From contig JBITNC010000001.1 in assembly GCA_050084985.1 (NCBI GenBank), positions 100,874,001 to 100,938,000 of the forward strand: a DNA stretch of 64,000 bases, in the 5' to 3' direction. The position numbers and the translations under genes are program-made. The notes beneath the pieces were generated by a model that made no database searches, had not been told where the DNA came from, and saw only the letters and a list, made by a program, of their open reading frames with translations. The DNA is from Nageia nagi. Its lineage: Eukaryota > Pinophyta. Shown here piece after piece: positions 36,681 to 47,940 of this stretch; position 1 is the stretch's first letter; each line of letters begins with the position of its first letter.

Positions 36681-37639
36681 ACCTTGTTTGGCGCCCAATT
36701 CTTTGTATAATTTTGAATACATGCTCAATTTTTTACTCTTTGCATTTGAATGAATGATTTACTTGCTTATATAGTTGTACCTATATGATTTATAATTTGA
36801 ATTTCAAAGTACGAGTTTCAAAGTTGTAAGCAACAAGCCATATATACCACTTCACATTTTCATTTGCAACTTTATCACATATTTCTACAAAATAATAATT
36901 CATCCTATGAAATGAATGTAAGTAAATAACAAACCTAATGAATACATCCATACCAATTTACAACCAATATTCAATTTCATTATTTGATTCCCTATTTGTA
37001 ATATACAAGTAATCATGAACCTAGGCAATTTTTTCTATTTTAATGAATTTAAAACCTAGTAGCATTCTCATAAGATGTCTCAATAGACCTTAAACAAATA
37101 AGATATACTATTTGCTTTTATTTTGGTCCAATAGATGCATGTTATTAATGATGTGTAAATAGTCGTACACTGTTAACAACATGGGTTTTGAAGAATTTTC
37201 AAAAAATATATATAAGGGAAATTACCAATTTTTACCTAGAACATAGATAAAACCATCACATGATTGCTATGATAATAAAAAAATACATATTTGATCATTT
37301 AGAAAATAACATACTTATGGTACACTATAATTTTTTAATTTTTTTTTAAATTCAAGCAATGAATATGTTTACCTGGGATGCTTTAATAACCCTTATAAAT
37401 TTTGTAGACGTAGGTACAAAAATAGATACCTTTTGATGGTATAATTTACACCATTGATATCATGTTGATAGTTTGGCATTCCATTAGCAATGTTATTTCT
37501 ATAATTTCCACCACTGTGTTTTATTTTCTCTTCATCACAGTTCTCACTTGCTTATTGTTAATGTTCTCTACATTCATTTCTATTAGAGAAATAATAATTC
37601 ATACAATGTGATGTACTTACCAAACTAATGAAGCCTTTT

Positions 37640-39722
37640 GGTTGCCAAGTTGCTTTTGGTAAGGGCTTCATAAATATTTCCAATTATCCATTATCAAGAT
37701 GTACAAGTCCTTCTTCTACTTCAATATTATCATCCATATGAATTCTTTCTTGTTAATAAAATCTTGAATGATATTTCTTAAGACCCTGCAAATTATTTTT
37801 AGGTGCCCTAGTGTCCTATGGTAATTGCAAAATTCTTCAAATTTATAATTTTTTGGAACACCATTAGGAAATTGATGCTAAACCATTGGTAAAAGCTCAA
37901 TAAGGTATTCTAATAGCACATTAAGAATATTATCAATAGTATCAGTTAGCTTAGTAAACTTCCTTTGTTGTGTAGTCTTTTTTCTATCAACATTAGCTAC
38001 AACAACTTTTGGTTTCTCCTTTTCATACACTTAAGATTTTTTATAATATTTCTTATAAGTTTTCTTGATACAATCTTCCTTTTTAATCAAAATATATATC
38101 ATTTTAGCCAATATCAATCCATTATTAGATACAACTTATATTTTATACATAGACAATAGAGCATTTGCAAAAGTATTATTTAATTTTGCCCAAGTATAGA
38201 GATTTTATTTGCTATTTGTTTCCATACTTTCATGTAATCAGATATAGATTAATTAGGTAATTCCTTAATTTTACATAAATCCTTGAAATGAATTTTTTCT
38301 ATGATATTATATCTAAAGTTTTTTAAAAATTTATTTACCAAATCCTCATACTTATCAATACTCTTTTTAGAAATACTAAAGTACCATTTCAATGCATCAT
38401 CTTTAAAGCTACTTGAAAATAATTTTGCAATCATATATCTATCATGAACATATTCAATAGATTCCTCTTGAAATTTCCTAATATGCATTTTTGGATATTG
38501 TAAACTATCAAATTTCATAAATTTCACACTCTTTTTACCAATAACAACTTAGAAATAATTCTATCAGTCAATGGACACTTTAAGCAACATAAGAAATCAT
38601 CTTCATCATCTTTATACATATCTTTTCATAATTGTCTTTCCCTTATTTGGCACTTTAGGAGGTTGGTTTGGTTGTTGGTATTGCACTATAGGCTTATTCC
38701 CTATAGGTATATTGGTATTTAGGGTTTGTGGTGGTGCATTACTCTTTTGATAGGTTGTTTTTTTTTTCTCTTCTAAGTTCATCCTATTTTAGTGGCACAA
38801 ATGGTCCAATCCTATGTATTCTTTTGTGTTCAAGTTTGTCAATAAATTGCAAAATAAACTCTAATTGTTGAACCTTATAAGCCTTTTGAAAGTAATCAAT
38901 TTCTTGATCTTGTAAAATAGGAACAAGCTTTATATCATGATCTTCTTTTGACCAATTAGGGTTATGTACATAAGCATTATTAATTATAGTATAAACTTGT
39001 CTAGCAACATTTTATGTAATTTCATTATCAAATAAAATGTTCTTACCTTTATCCCTATTAGAACCTTCAATAGTCATACCTAGATCATGATCTTCAAAAT
39101 GGACTACTAGGGGTTTAAACTTTGCTTCATTCTCCTCATTAGCATCCTTAATGATCATCTCTTTTGGAGTTTTATGATCCTTTACTTCCATGTTGTTAGC
39201 ATCTTGCATACATTCCATACCATGAATGATGTTTTTCTTGATGGTAGAAGCCCTCTATTTTATGAACCCTACATTTTCATAAGAAAATAAACTATCCAAG
39301 GATTATGAAGTTGTAGGATCTATTTCTAATAACTCATAATTTGTTAGTATATCTATAACCACTTCAACATTGCTAGTAAGATAATACTCCAACTTTTTTT
39401 TATTATATAGAAATTCTTTTACTGATCTACAATGTCTAGGAATTCTATCTAATTCTTCAATTTTAGCATACTATCAGAAGTATCACCATGGTTTTCCAAA
39501 CTTACATTATCAAAATCATAATCAGTAAAAGATATATTAACCTTATCTAGATTTTTTCCAATAATATCCATTCTTTTGCTAGAAGTTGTAGATTCAGTAT
39601 CATTATCCTCATAAGTAACCATTCTATCATTAGGATCAAGCTCCTACATTTGTATGGGTAAATCAAGGTTAACCCTAACACTTCTCCTCATCTCATTAAA
39701 ATGTACCTTACTTCTAGAAACC
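37640..39722 (-). pseudogene. Tat-type gag, degenerate
   Basis: The minus-strand start ATG is near 39722 (MVSRSKVHFNEMRRSVRV), with one stop about 27 codons in, then an acidic stretch. The 39218-39012 frame continues it. The 38527-38249 frame is the gag core: FDSLQYPKMHIRKFQEES, AKLFSSSFKDDALKWYFSIS, YEDLVNKFLKNF. Further on, a shifted frame contains FCNYHRTLGHLKIIC near 37800, the CX2HX4HX4C-like knuckle typical of Tat gag. Several stops make it inactive. Gag would assemble the particle and bind element RNA. Confidence 0.65.
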
Positions 39723-39912
39723 ATAGGTTATTCTTCATTCAAATTCATATTTGAAATATAGGTATAATAAACCCTAGTTTTATCATTTTCTCAAACCATT
39801 ACTCTAATCACCTTGAGTAAGGGAAGAGATAATAACATGAATGGATTCATAACTCTTAAGAAGGGATCCCATAGAATGGAATCTAGGTGTGTAAGAATAT
39901 CAATTTTACCAA

Positions 39913-40430
39913 AATGTAGACTCTAAATTATATAAAATGTGAATATACATAATAAATAAAATAATATCCATTATAATAAGAGATAGATATGTACATTATA
40001 TTAGATACAACAAATATACATAAAAAGCATGTACCTATTATGAAGTGTATGTGAAATCCTCAAAATCAAATGGTAATGGATCTTTTGAGGATTTATATTG
40101 AATTAGAGGTAAGCTTGCAATGGATATTTGTATGGTTGGATCAATAGCCTCTACCATCAAAATTTGAACCCTCAATCCTCAAGATGCACATAGTTACTAG
40201 CATTCAATATGAATAATTATGGAGTGTGTAAAAGATAAAAAAATTTAAAGCTTAGAGTATAACAATTTCTCATAATATGTGGTATCTAAAGACATTTTTT
40301 CTTGATGAAGATTGCAAAAGATAACCATCTATTAGAGATCTTATCATATCAAAGAGTTTCAATCTGTAGAGGTCAACCTATTCCACTTGCATATATAGCT
40401 TGCAAAGACAAGGAAAGGAGTGAATTGATC
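39913..40430 (-). repeat. 5' LTR fragment of the decayed gypsy element
   Basis: The left boundary at 39913 (TGTAGACTCTAAATTAT on the plus strand) abuts a possible primer site. It aligns with 33218 to about 33715. The remaining 200 bp expected on the right are absent and replaced by unrelated sequence, so the LTR was truncated by a rearrangement. Confidence 0.6.
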
Positions 40431-41973
40431 ATGGCAATGAAAAGAATAAAATATTATTGAGAAAGGTTCCATATTATTTCATTGCTTCTTTTCACTGCCA
40501 TGATCAATTCATGATAAAGGCAATTTTCACTTTGGTAAGTAACTTGAGAAGGCTTAGTCACTATGCTTACGAGGATAGTATTTCTAATTAATTTCAATAT
40601 AATATTTTATTCTTTTCACTACCATGATCAATTCACTTTCTAGCTCACCTCTATTAATTTCCATATAATATTTTATTCTTTTCACTACCATGATCAATTC
40701 ATGATAAAATATTATTTCATTGCTACGGATCCTTCTCAAGTTACTAACCAAAGTGAAAATTTCCCCAAGGGGATCACTAGTTAGAGATAGATAACATGCT
40801 CTTTGTATAATCCTTCCATAGAGATATGGGTTACCCTCAAGTATTAAAGTGTTCCAATGCAAGGGTATCTGGAATGCAACTAAAGATTTTTTTCTAAGAG
40901 ATATAGAATGACTTTAAACTCAACTCGTTAAATTCACAATCCATGATATCCCTAAGGATATATGGTGGTCATACTATATGATATTATAGAGTTAGATCTA
41001 TATTATCTATATATTAACAATAGTCTAGTTTATATATTTATAAAAGTGACTCCATCATCTTATGAAAGGTGCAAAGAGTCTAGTTTTATAACTTACAAAG
41101 TGCCCTATTATTACTGAAGGAGTATTTATATGCCTATCGGGGATTAAAAAAGTATGAAGGATAAAAAAAAGTATGAACTTGTCAATTTCATGTATATGTA
41201 AAAGTGACATGTATTGATTATTATAGATAACAATATATATCAAAGATATGGATCTATCTGAGTTTATATCTATATATAATAAGAAAAATGTGCATTGGGA
41301 CCTTCAACCAATCATCTCAAAAATTAGAGTGAATGATATTCATATCACTTTGGTGAGGATTGTATGATTTAAAAAAATGAGAAAAAAAAAAGGTGAAGGA
41401 GGTGTCTTATGTTCATCTATTTCTATGTCTATTAATATTTTATTTTGGAATAGAACCTTGAAGCTAATTGTTTATAATGTTGAACTATGAGAGATATCAC
41501 CATGAAACTGAAAAGTTGGTCACACAAGAAATTATTTCCCTAACCATTTCTTTAGTGTGTATCAGTCACTATGCTTACGAGGATTAGATTAGTCACTAGA
41601 AAATTAAGGGCTTGGAAATACCATTATTTATGCGTATCAAATTCCAAGTCTATTGTACCCCCAAATTTCCCAAGAAATTGTGTCAATTTTATTTCCAATA
41701 GACTACTTAATGGGAAACTATATGAATATATAATTCACCCCTATTAAGGTTACTCATAGGTGGTGATCGGTTCTTACCCCTTGTATAAATAATAGGGATG
41801 AACGTATCATTTGTTATGTAAAGAGGAATTATTTCAAAAAATGAAGTGACATGTGTTGTTGTGCAACTTCTAGATTGATACATACTTTTTAGATGTTAGG
41901 AAATTTAAATTACTCTTATTGATCATTTAATGGTGTTTATTTTAGTACGTATACCCTCTTGCAAAAATGCTAG
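40431..41973. repeat. Rearranged inverted and direct repeats
   Basis: No functional gene is supported. TGATCATGGCAATGAAAAG at 40437 reappears inverted near 40612 and 40678. Arms TTTTCACTTTGGT...ACTTGAGAAGG (40532-40552) and CCTTCTCAAGTT...CCAAAGTGAAAA (40730-40761) are inverted copies. A 66-bp unit is duplicated in tandem at 40587 and 40653; on the minus strand it stays in frame as a repeated 22-residue block. A 21-bp word, AGTCACTATGC then TTACGAGGAT, is repeated directly at 40556 and 41564. The minus-strand 92-codon frame at 40584-40862 is of unknown origin. Confidence 0.55.
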
Positions 41974-41978
41974 GTTAG

Positions 41979-42853
41979 TGTTTACAAATAAAATTGAGCG
42001 TGCAAATAAATAAATAGGCAAATATCTACAAACTCAATATTATCTGTATTTAAGCTACGGATAGCGATTTATTCTAGATAACAATAAATAACAACATAAC
42101 CAATTCAGAAGTGTAATTGTACCAACCAAAACTGTGATTTGTGTACTTACCTCACGGAACATACCTGACAACAAAAGATGCAGATATTGGTGATGTACTG
42201 ATGATGAGCTATCTTTCCAACAATGTCGTGACCTGCAAGGATGCCAAAAGAGGACCGTGAGCGGTCCGTTTCAATGATATAAGAGCACTGGCGGTGTTCT
42301 TCCATTCACAAAGGAGCATCGATGGCCTTCGTTCTATAGTTTTAACCTCTCGATTAGGTCCAAAAATTTAGTATAGATGTCTCAGATAGCAGTGTGATAT
42401 CAGAATTGATCGTAGATGTCAGGATAGCTCGCGTAAGGAAGCACATAAACCACAGCCTTGTAGGTGGTACCGAGAGATACCTTAAGGGGTAGCCACTTAC
42501 AAGACCATACGCGGGATCATGTGTATCCTTGTTATCATGGACTTACTATTAGATCCCTTATTTATATAGATAATAGATAATACCGCCCATAGTCGGCGTG
42601 CATCCACATAAATAAGGTTAATTCACAAGATTTAAGATAAACACATCAATAAACAAGATAATTCATGCAATATTCAAGATAAACCATGCAATATTCAAGA
42701 TAAACCATGCAATATCAAGATAACCATGCAATTTTCATATTCAATCCAAACATTGATATTATCCCTTTAATACATTCAAGACATATATTTAGGCCAAGCA
42801 TATTTCATTAATTTATTGATTTAAAAACATAAATTCATTTTTATGTGTTAACA
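41979..42853 (-). repeat. 3' LTR of the deleted Tat element
   Basis: 875 bp, highly similar to 47941-48828. Compared with the other LTR it has an extra copy of a roughly 22-bp ATGCAATATTCAAGATAA unit near 42665-42735 and lacks a roughly 29-bp unit near 42310. Confidence 0.9.
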
Positions 42854-42868
42854 GATGCCCCACTTTGG
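42854..42868 (-). promoter_or_regulatory. Polypurine tract of the deleted Tat element
   Basis: CCAAAGTGGGGCATC on the minus strand directly before the 3' LTR start. It is nearly identical to the tract at 7811-7825. Confidence 0.8.
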
Positions 42869-43239
42869 ATGTGAAATCGAAAGAATCATGAGGTGACTTG
42901 AGATTTTGCATTCAAAGTAAAACATAATATCATAGCAAACAATTTTGATAAGCAATGATAAACATTAACCATTCTAAACTTAAACAACATCATGATAAAG
43001 CTAGATATAGGTTGAGAAAACTCCCTTTTGATATTACCTTGGGCATGCTTGCCCCTTGCATTTTGCTGTAGGAGGTGATAGCCTGATATGTATGATAATC
43101 TGATAAGCTAATAATCTTGTCGCAATGCTGATGACCCAAGACAACAAACTTGACAACACACATGACAATGATAGGATAGACGACTTGACGACACATGTCG
43201 ATCGGATGATAACTTGACAAGACCACATCACAAGAAAAA
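42869..43239. other. 3' UTR of the Tat element next to the polypurine tract
   Basis: No gene is supported. Overlapping minus-strand frames of about 90 codons here are rich in C, V and I and arise from the repeat-like composition. Confidence 0.4.
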
Positions 43240-43380
43240 ATATGATAACACATGATAACACACATGACCAACTCACAAGACAAGACATGATAAACACATG
43301 ATCAACTCACAAGACATGATAACACATATGACCAACTCACAAGACAAGACATGATAACACACATGACAACACATGATGAA
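43240..43380. repeat. Short tandem repeat, period about 30-34 bp
   Basis: The word AACTCACAAGAC recurs at 43270, 43304 and 43334 within ACATGATAACACA-type sequence. First of three arrays in the element's 3' UTR. Confidence 0.7.
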
Positions 43381-43399
43381 CCATGACCACACATAGGGG

Positions 43400-43786
43400 A
43401 GAGCAAAGTTCCACACAACTGAGCCTTCACACCAAGAGGTGTACTCCAATTGCATAAGAACCGAACTCTACAAAACAATGATAAGCTGATATGTGAGAGC
43501 TAAGTCCCACACAACTGAGCCTTCACACCAAGAGGTGTACTCCAGTTGCATAAGAACTGAACTCCGTAAAACAAGTGATAAGCTGATATATGAGAGCTAA
43601 GTTCCACACAACTGAGCCTTCGTACCAAGAGGTGTACTCTAGTTGCATAAGAACTGAACTCTGCAAAACAAGTGATAAGCTGATATATGAGAGCTAAGTT
43701 CCACACAATTGAGCCTTCACACCAAGAGGTGTACTCCAGTTGCATAAGAATCGAACTTCGCAAAACAAGTGATAAACTGATGAAGC
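43400..43786. repeat. Tandem repeat, period about 97 bp, four copies
   Basis: CCACACAA(C/T)TGAGCC occurs at 43411, 43507, 43604 and 43701, a spacing of 96-97 bp. The unit includes CACCAAGAGGTGTACTC and GCATAAGAA. The copies differ by a few substitutions. The 129-codon minus-strand frame over it is repeat-derived and not a gene. Confidence 0.9.
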
Positions 43787-44396
43787 TGACACTCCACCAA
43801 GAGGCATGATAAACTGATAATGGGAGCCAAAACTCCACCCATAAGCATGATAAGCGGATATCAGGAGCTAAAACTCCACTCATAGACACGATAATCTAAT
43901 CACAGGAGCTGGGACTCCACTCATAGGCACATGATAAGCTAACTATGGGAGCTGGACTCCACTCATAAGCACTATAAGCTGATCACTGGAGCTGGGACTC
44001 CACTCATAAGCATGATAAGCTGATCACTGGAGTGGGACTCCACTCATAGGCACATGATAAGCTGACTATAGGAGCTAGAACTCCACTCATAAGCATGATA
44101 AACTAACTATGGGAGTTGGAACTCCACTCATAAGCATGATAAGCTGACTATGGGAGCTGGACTCCACTCATAAGCATGATAAGCTGATCACGGGAGCTAG
44201 AACTCCACTCACAAGCATGATAATCTAACCATGGGAGCTGGAACTCCACTCACAAGCATGATAATCTAACCATGGGAGCTAGGACTCCACTCAAAGCATG
44301 ATAATCTAACCACGGGAGCTGGCACTCCACTCACAAGCATGATAATCTACCACGGGAGCTGGAAACTCCACTCATAAGCATGATAAGTTGATTATT
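43787..44396. repeat. Tandem repeat, period about 41 bp, fifteen copies
   Basis: ACTCCAC anchors start at 43791, 43832, 43873, 43914, 43956, 43997, 44037, 44080, 44121, 44161, 44202, 44243, 44284, 44324 and 44365; spacing is 40-43 bp. Each unit carries GGAGCT-GGACTCCACTCA and AAGCATGATAA. Such arrays in the 3' UTR of Tat/Ogre-type elements are known and can seed satellite DNA. Confidence 0.93.
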
Positions 44397-44657
44397 CAGG
44401 TCTGCAAACATGAAACTCAAAGCAATATTCTCCTAAATATAACATTGATCAAACACCTGTGATGTACCCATTAGACTTAGATAAGCTGATTTTCTGGGTA
44501 AAGGAACGTAGGCGATCCTTTCTTAACAGATATGGAGCAGGGTGCTCCTCTTCTGAACTCAAACTGACTCTCTAATTTGCTTTTATGATGTCTGCTCCAT
44601 GATCATTCCTTTAGTACACTTTGATACCACCCAGACACCCCTATCGACCTAGGCTGC

Positions 44658-45161
44658 CTAAATGTAATACTTCTTCAAATGCCTAGCATTAATGGGATTC
44701 TTGAGAATCTCCCCATCCAATGTAGACAACCTGTAGGCACCCCTACCAAATACTTCTGTAATAAGGTATGGTCCCACCCAATTGGGCTCAAACTTTCCCT
44801 TAAGCTCATCTCTGGCTGTAGTATTGGAAATATTCTTCTGCAAGACCATATCTCCAACCTCACAATCCTTAGAGACCACCCTCTTGCCATATGATAGTGT
44901 TCTTCTCTTAAATGGCTTTACCTTGTAGCAAAAGTTGCCCCAAGGTGTTCTAAAAGTTATTTTATGTTGATCACTCTCTTTGATTTTAATCCGATTATAT
45001 CCCAAAAAGCCATCCATAAATGACAACATCTCATATCCTGTAAGCTTCTTAACCGTAACTACATTAGCCATCCATTCTGAGTAGTCTTTGGATCTTATGA
45101 ATCCAACTTCTAGCAATTTCTCTATTTCCTTCTTCACGAGCAATGAAAACTTAAAAGGCAT
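44658..45161 (-). pseudogene. RT N-terminus fused to integrase C-terminus
   Basis: This 167-codon minus-strand frame begins with the RT N-terminal region (KEIEKLLEVGFIRS, WMANVVTVKK). It jumps over the usual DFR segment to GYEMLSFMDGFLGYNRI and FRTPWGNFCYKVKPF. At the point where FGL and the catalytic YVDD should follow, it changes without a frame break into the integrase tail: CEVGDMVLQK, GKFEPNWVGPYLITEVF, GAYRLSTLDGE, NARHLKKYY. At least two internal deletions are needed, one small and one of several kilobases that removes RNase H and the integrase core. The open frame across the junction is notable. No catalytic function is expected. Confidence 0.85.
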
Positions 45162-45801
45162 TTTTGTGGCTTTTGTTCTACTGGAATTGCCCCTTTTTCG
45201 ACCACCACAAAGTTCTCATCTAACCCTGGCATATCTTTGTAAGACCATGCAAACAACTCGGAATAATCATGAAAAGATTGAACTAATTCACTATGCAATG
45301 GTGCCTCTAGAAGCTTACCTATTTTTAGTATTCTGGTGTTTCTTGAGAGCCGATATTAACTTCTTCAATTTCTTCATTCAACTAGGTAACCTCAACTTCT
45401 AATGGCAAAGGAAATGGTAACTCTCCCAATCCTTCAATCTTATCATCTCTAGATTCCTCGAAACAAGCATGTATATCTGGCCAATGCGTTTGAACTCTCT
45501 TTTCATGCTTTATTGGATATTCTATTCTAGCGCCTAATGTTTCTAAAAAGGCATCATCATTCTGAAATAGATCTATAGTGTGTATAGCATCTTCCTCATC
45601 AATCTCACAATTAATAACATAACAACTGCTTACCCATTCGTCAATCTGCACCATTTCTGGGATTCCGTCCTGCCAATCATGATCACCACCCTGATACAGA
45701 ATTATATTCGACTGATTTTTCTTCATTTCTTCCTTAGAAAAGGACCATCGACGGTCCTCTATCGTAAGAGAAGGATGCAGGCATTCTTCTTCTTTACCCT
45801 G
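45162..45801 (-). pseudogene. Linker between protease and RT in the Tat polyprotein
   Basis: The minus-strand frame at 45726-45382 (DHDWQDGIPEMVQIDEWVSS..., acidic, then LGELPFPLPLEVEV) is the polyprotein stretch that normally lies between protease and RT. Frames are broken at both ends. It has no known catalytic motif. Confidence 0.5.
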
Positions 45802-46330
45802 CTATTGCTCGGTGAAGTTTCCATCCAAATTGATTTCATTATCGTTTGTGATAACGTATGAACCAATCCCGATATCCATCATGTTAATTTTTTGTAATGC
45901 TTTTCTATAAATCTGATCATTCCTAGCTTGAAGGGTATCATCTTCCACATCACATGGAACAAGTCTCTCTGGAAGGACAAGGTTACATTGCTTGGCCATC
46001 TGCTCATCTGCCTCAACCTTATAAACATTCCCCTCAAAATAGAATTTAAAACACCTATGTAATGTTGATGCCACTCCATCCATATCATCTATCCAAGGTC
46101 TTCCAAGAATAAAGTTGAATGAAGGCTTTCCTTCCATGATATAAAATAGAGTATCAATCACTTTATTACCAACCTTAATCGGTAGTGTGATAGTTCCTGC
46201 ACATTTTCTAGGTTATACCATCAAATCCTTTAACTCTCATGGTAGTTTCTTCCCTTGGAGGTAGCACATCCGGATCAATTGCTCCAACAAGTGAGTGGTA
46301 GCAATATTCAGGGCTGCCCACTATCTATCA
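45802..46330 (-). pseudogene. Tat protease region, frameshifted
   Basis: The active-site strand RSLIDSG ends the preceding frame near 46315. A one-base loss then shifts the frame: the expected ALNIATTHLLEQL follows in the next frame and the original frame stops (TGA). The 46161-45802 frame carries the C-terminal half with FILGRPWIDDMDGVASTLH, the conserved G-R-P-W-I segment after retropepsin, and an acidic tail. The protease would cut the polyprotein; the frameshift should abolish it. Confidence 0.7.
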
Positions 46331-47848
46331 ATGACCTCTTAACTGTTATTCCAAAAACATTCACCTCTATGAATAAAGGTGAATGAAGCTTAGTGATGTC
46401 CTTACTAGGCTTTTCCCTAGGGTTAAATGCAATAACTTCCCCTTTACTCCAAATCTCAGCTTTTTCTGCAAAAGTAGCAACAGAAATATTTCGATCTATC
46501 TGACTATTCCTAAAAACCTGATTCATCATCTCCCTGTGAGGTGCCGAAATCTGAAGTAACTCAAAAATACTAACCTTAGCTTGTGTGCTCTTTAATTGCT
46601 CAATCAAATCGAAACTTCTAGGATCTTTTGGTAACTCCCTCCCGCAGGTAACTGGATCAACCATTTTCCTAGCTCTCCCTCTTGTGAGTGCCGCACAAAC
46701 ATCATCATGGAAGATCACATTGACATGTTTTTCTTTCTCTATATCTTTGACCTTTGCCAGACACACATAGAATCCATCTTCTATGAGCTTTTGTATTCTA
46801 TCCCTAAGGCTTCCACACCCATTAGTAGCATGGCCCTTAGTCTGATGATACTCACAATACTTATCTTCTCTATACCAAGTGGGTCTTTCTGCTGTAGGAT
46901 CTTCTTCACGCTTAGGTAAGGGTTGTAACAACTCTTTCGCCACAAGGTCCTTTAAAATATATCTCGGTGGTATAGGAAATTTCACGAATTTCCTTTCTTT
47001 TGTCTCACTCATCTTCTCATCCACATGGATAGTTTTCTCCTGCGATCTCCTATCCTTTGCTTTGATCTCATCTTCACTACCATACTTCACAAGCCCTAGC
47101 TTCACAAGGACTTTTTCTTTCTCCAACAATTTATATGTCATATCCAAAAATGTAAGATGTGTATAATTGATAACATATGATTGTAAGGGCAATATAACAG
47201 CTTCTTTAAAAATGTTATTTACCTCTTTTTCCGTTAACCTGATCTTCACTTGCTACCATGTCTTCTTAAACCTTACAACAAATTTGTCTAGTTGCTCATC
47301 ACTATCTTGCTTGATAGCACATAAATCTGATAGCATAACCTCCTTCTTGATGTTATGCTTATATTGCTCCAAAAACAAATTACTAAACTCCTCAAATGAT
47401 GTGATGGACCCTTCAGGTAATGCATAAAACCAATCTCGGGCATCTCCTTCCAAGCTCTGGGGGAAGAATTTAGCTTGCAATCTTTGGTCTGTACCAATTT
47501 TGAGTTCACACTCATCCTTGAATCCTTGTATATGTCTTCTTGGGTCTCCTTCCCCATTGAACTTACTGAAATTTGGCTCTTTGTAGTTCGGATGGTGGCA
47601 TGTGTCTACGAATCTCATCACATAAGGGACTACCAAATTCGAAAGAATCATTAGGCAGCATTAATCTCCTTGCCAATCTATCTATCTGCCTCTGCATACC
47701 TTCCATAGTAGCCTAAAAATTACTATTTCACCCTCATGCTATTTTGCATTCCTCCGGATCCCTCTAGATCATCATGTCTGATTTCTACCAATAATTCATC
47801 CAAATCCCTTTTTGAAAGACTATGCAAGAATAACTTAAGCTGCTCCAT
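46331..47848 (-). pseudogene. Tat gag with one premature stop
   Basis: The minus-strand start ATG is at 47848-47846 (MEQLKLFLHSLSKRDLDELL). A frame break follows. The gag core at 47651-47256 shows FSKFNGEGDPRRHIQGFKDE, FFPQSLEGDARDWFYALP, FSNLFLEQYKHNI and AIKQDSDEQL. A single TAG (47255-47253), where a sense codon is expected, interrupts it, and the same frame continues from 47252 to the DSG region. It contains the Tat knuckle CEYHQTKGHATNGC near residue 140 of the second part. Gag would package element RNA. Confidence 0.8.
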
Positions 47849-47915
47849 ACTCAAAACACTTCACAAAATAGATGTTAGTCTTAACTAAAACCTTTAGGGT
47901 TTTAGTATAATGATG

Positions 47916-47940
47916 TGCAGTTCACGTCGGGTTCACCAAA
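47916..47940 (-). promoter_or_regulatory. Primer binding site of the deleted Tat element
   Basis: On the minus strand the LTR end TGTAAACA is followed by TTTGGTGAACCCGACGTGAA. The TGG start and position fit a tRNA primer site. Which tRNA it matches was not determined. Confidence 0.6.

Larger units (their letters stand above)
33218..40430 (-). mobile_element. Decayed minus-strand Ty3/gypsy element with antisense PMD
   Basis: Direct repeats at 33218-33916 and 39913-40430 align over about 500 bp (for example ATACAACAAATATACAT, GATCAATAGCCT, TCAACCTATTCCACT) and are LTRs. On the left an AAAGAGGGGAAAAA polypurine tract precedes a TGTATATGCCTAAAAATG LTR start on the minus strand. On the right a TTTTGGTAAAATTG stretch follows the LTR end as a possible primer site. 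Gag lies on the minus strand next to the right LTR. A plant-mobile-domain remnant lies on the opposite strand towards the 3' LTR. Pol is not recognisable. The right LTR is cut off at 40430. Confidence 0.7.

Noticed and set aside
42990-43889. Minus-strand frames of 60-129 codons
   Set aside because: They follow the 32- and 97-bp tandem repeats and give repetitive, low-complexity peptides.
43787-44396. Evenly spaced 41-bp repeats suggesting a CRISPR-like array
   Set aside because: Units are contiguous variants of one sequence with no unique spacers, inside a plant LTR element.
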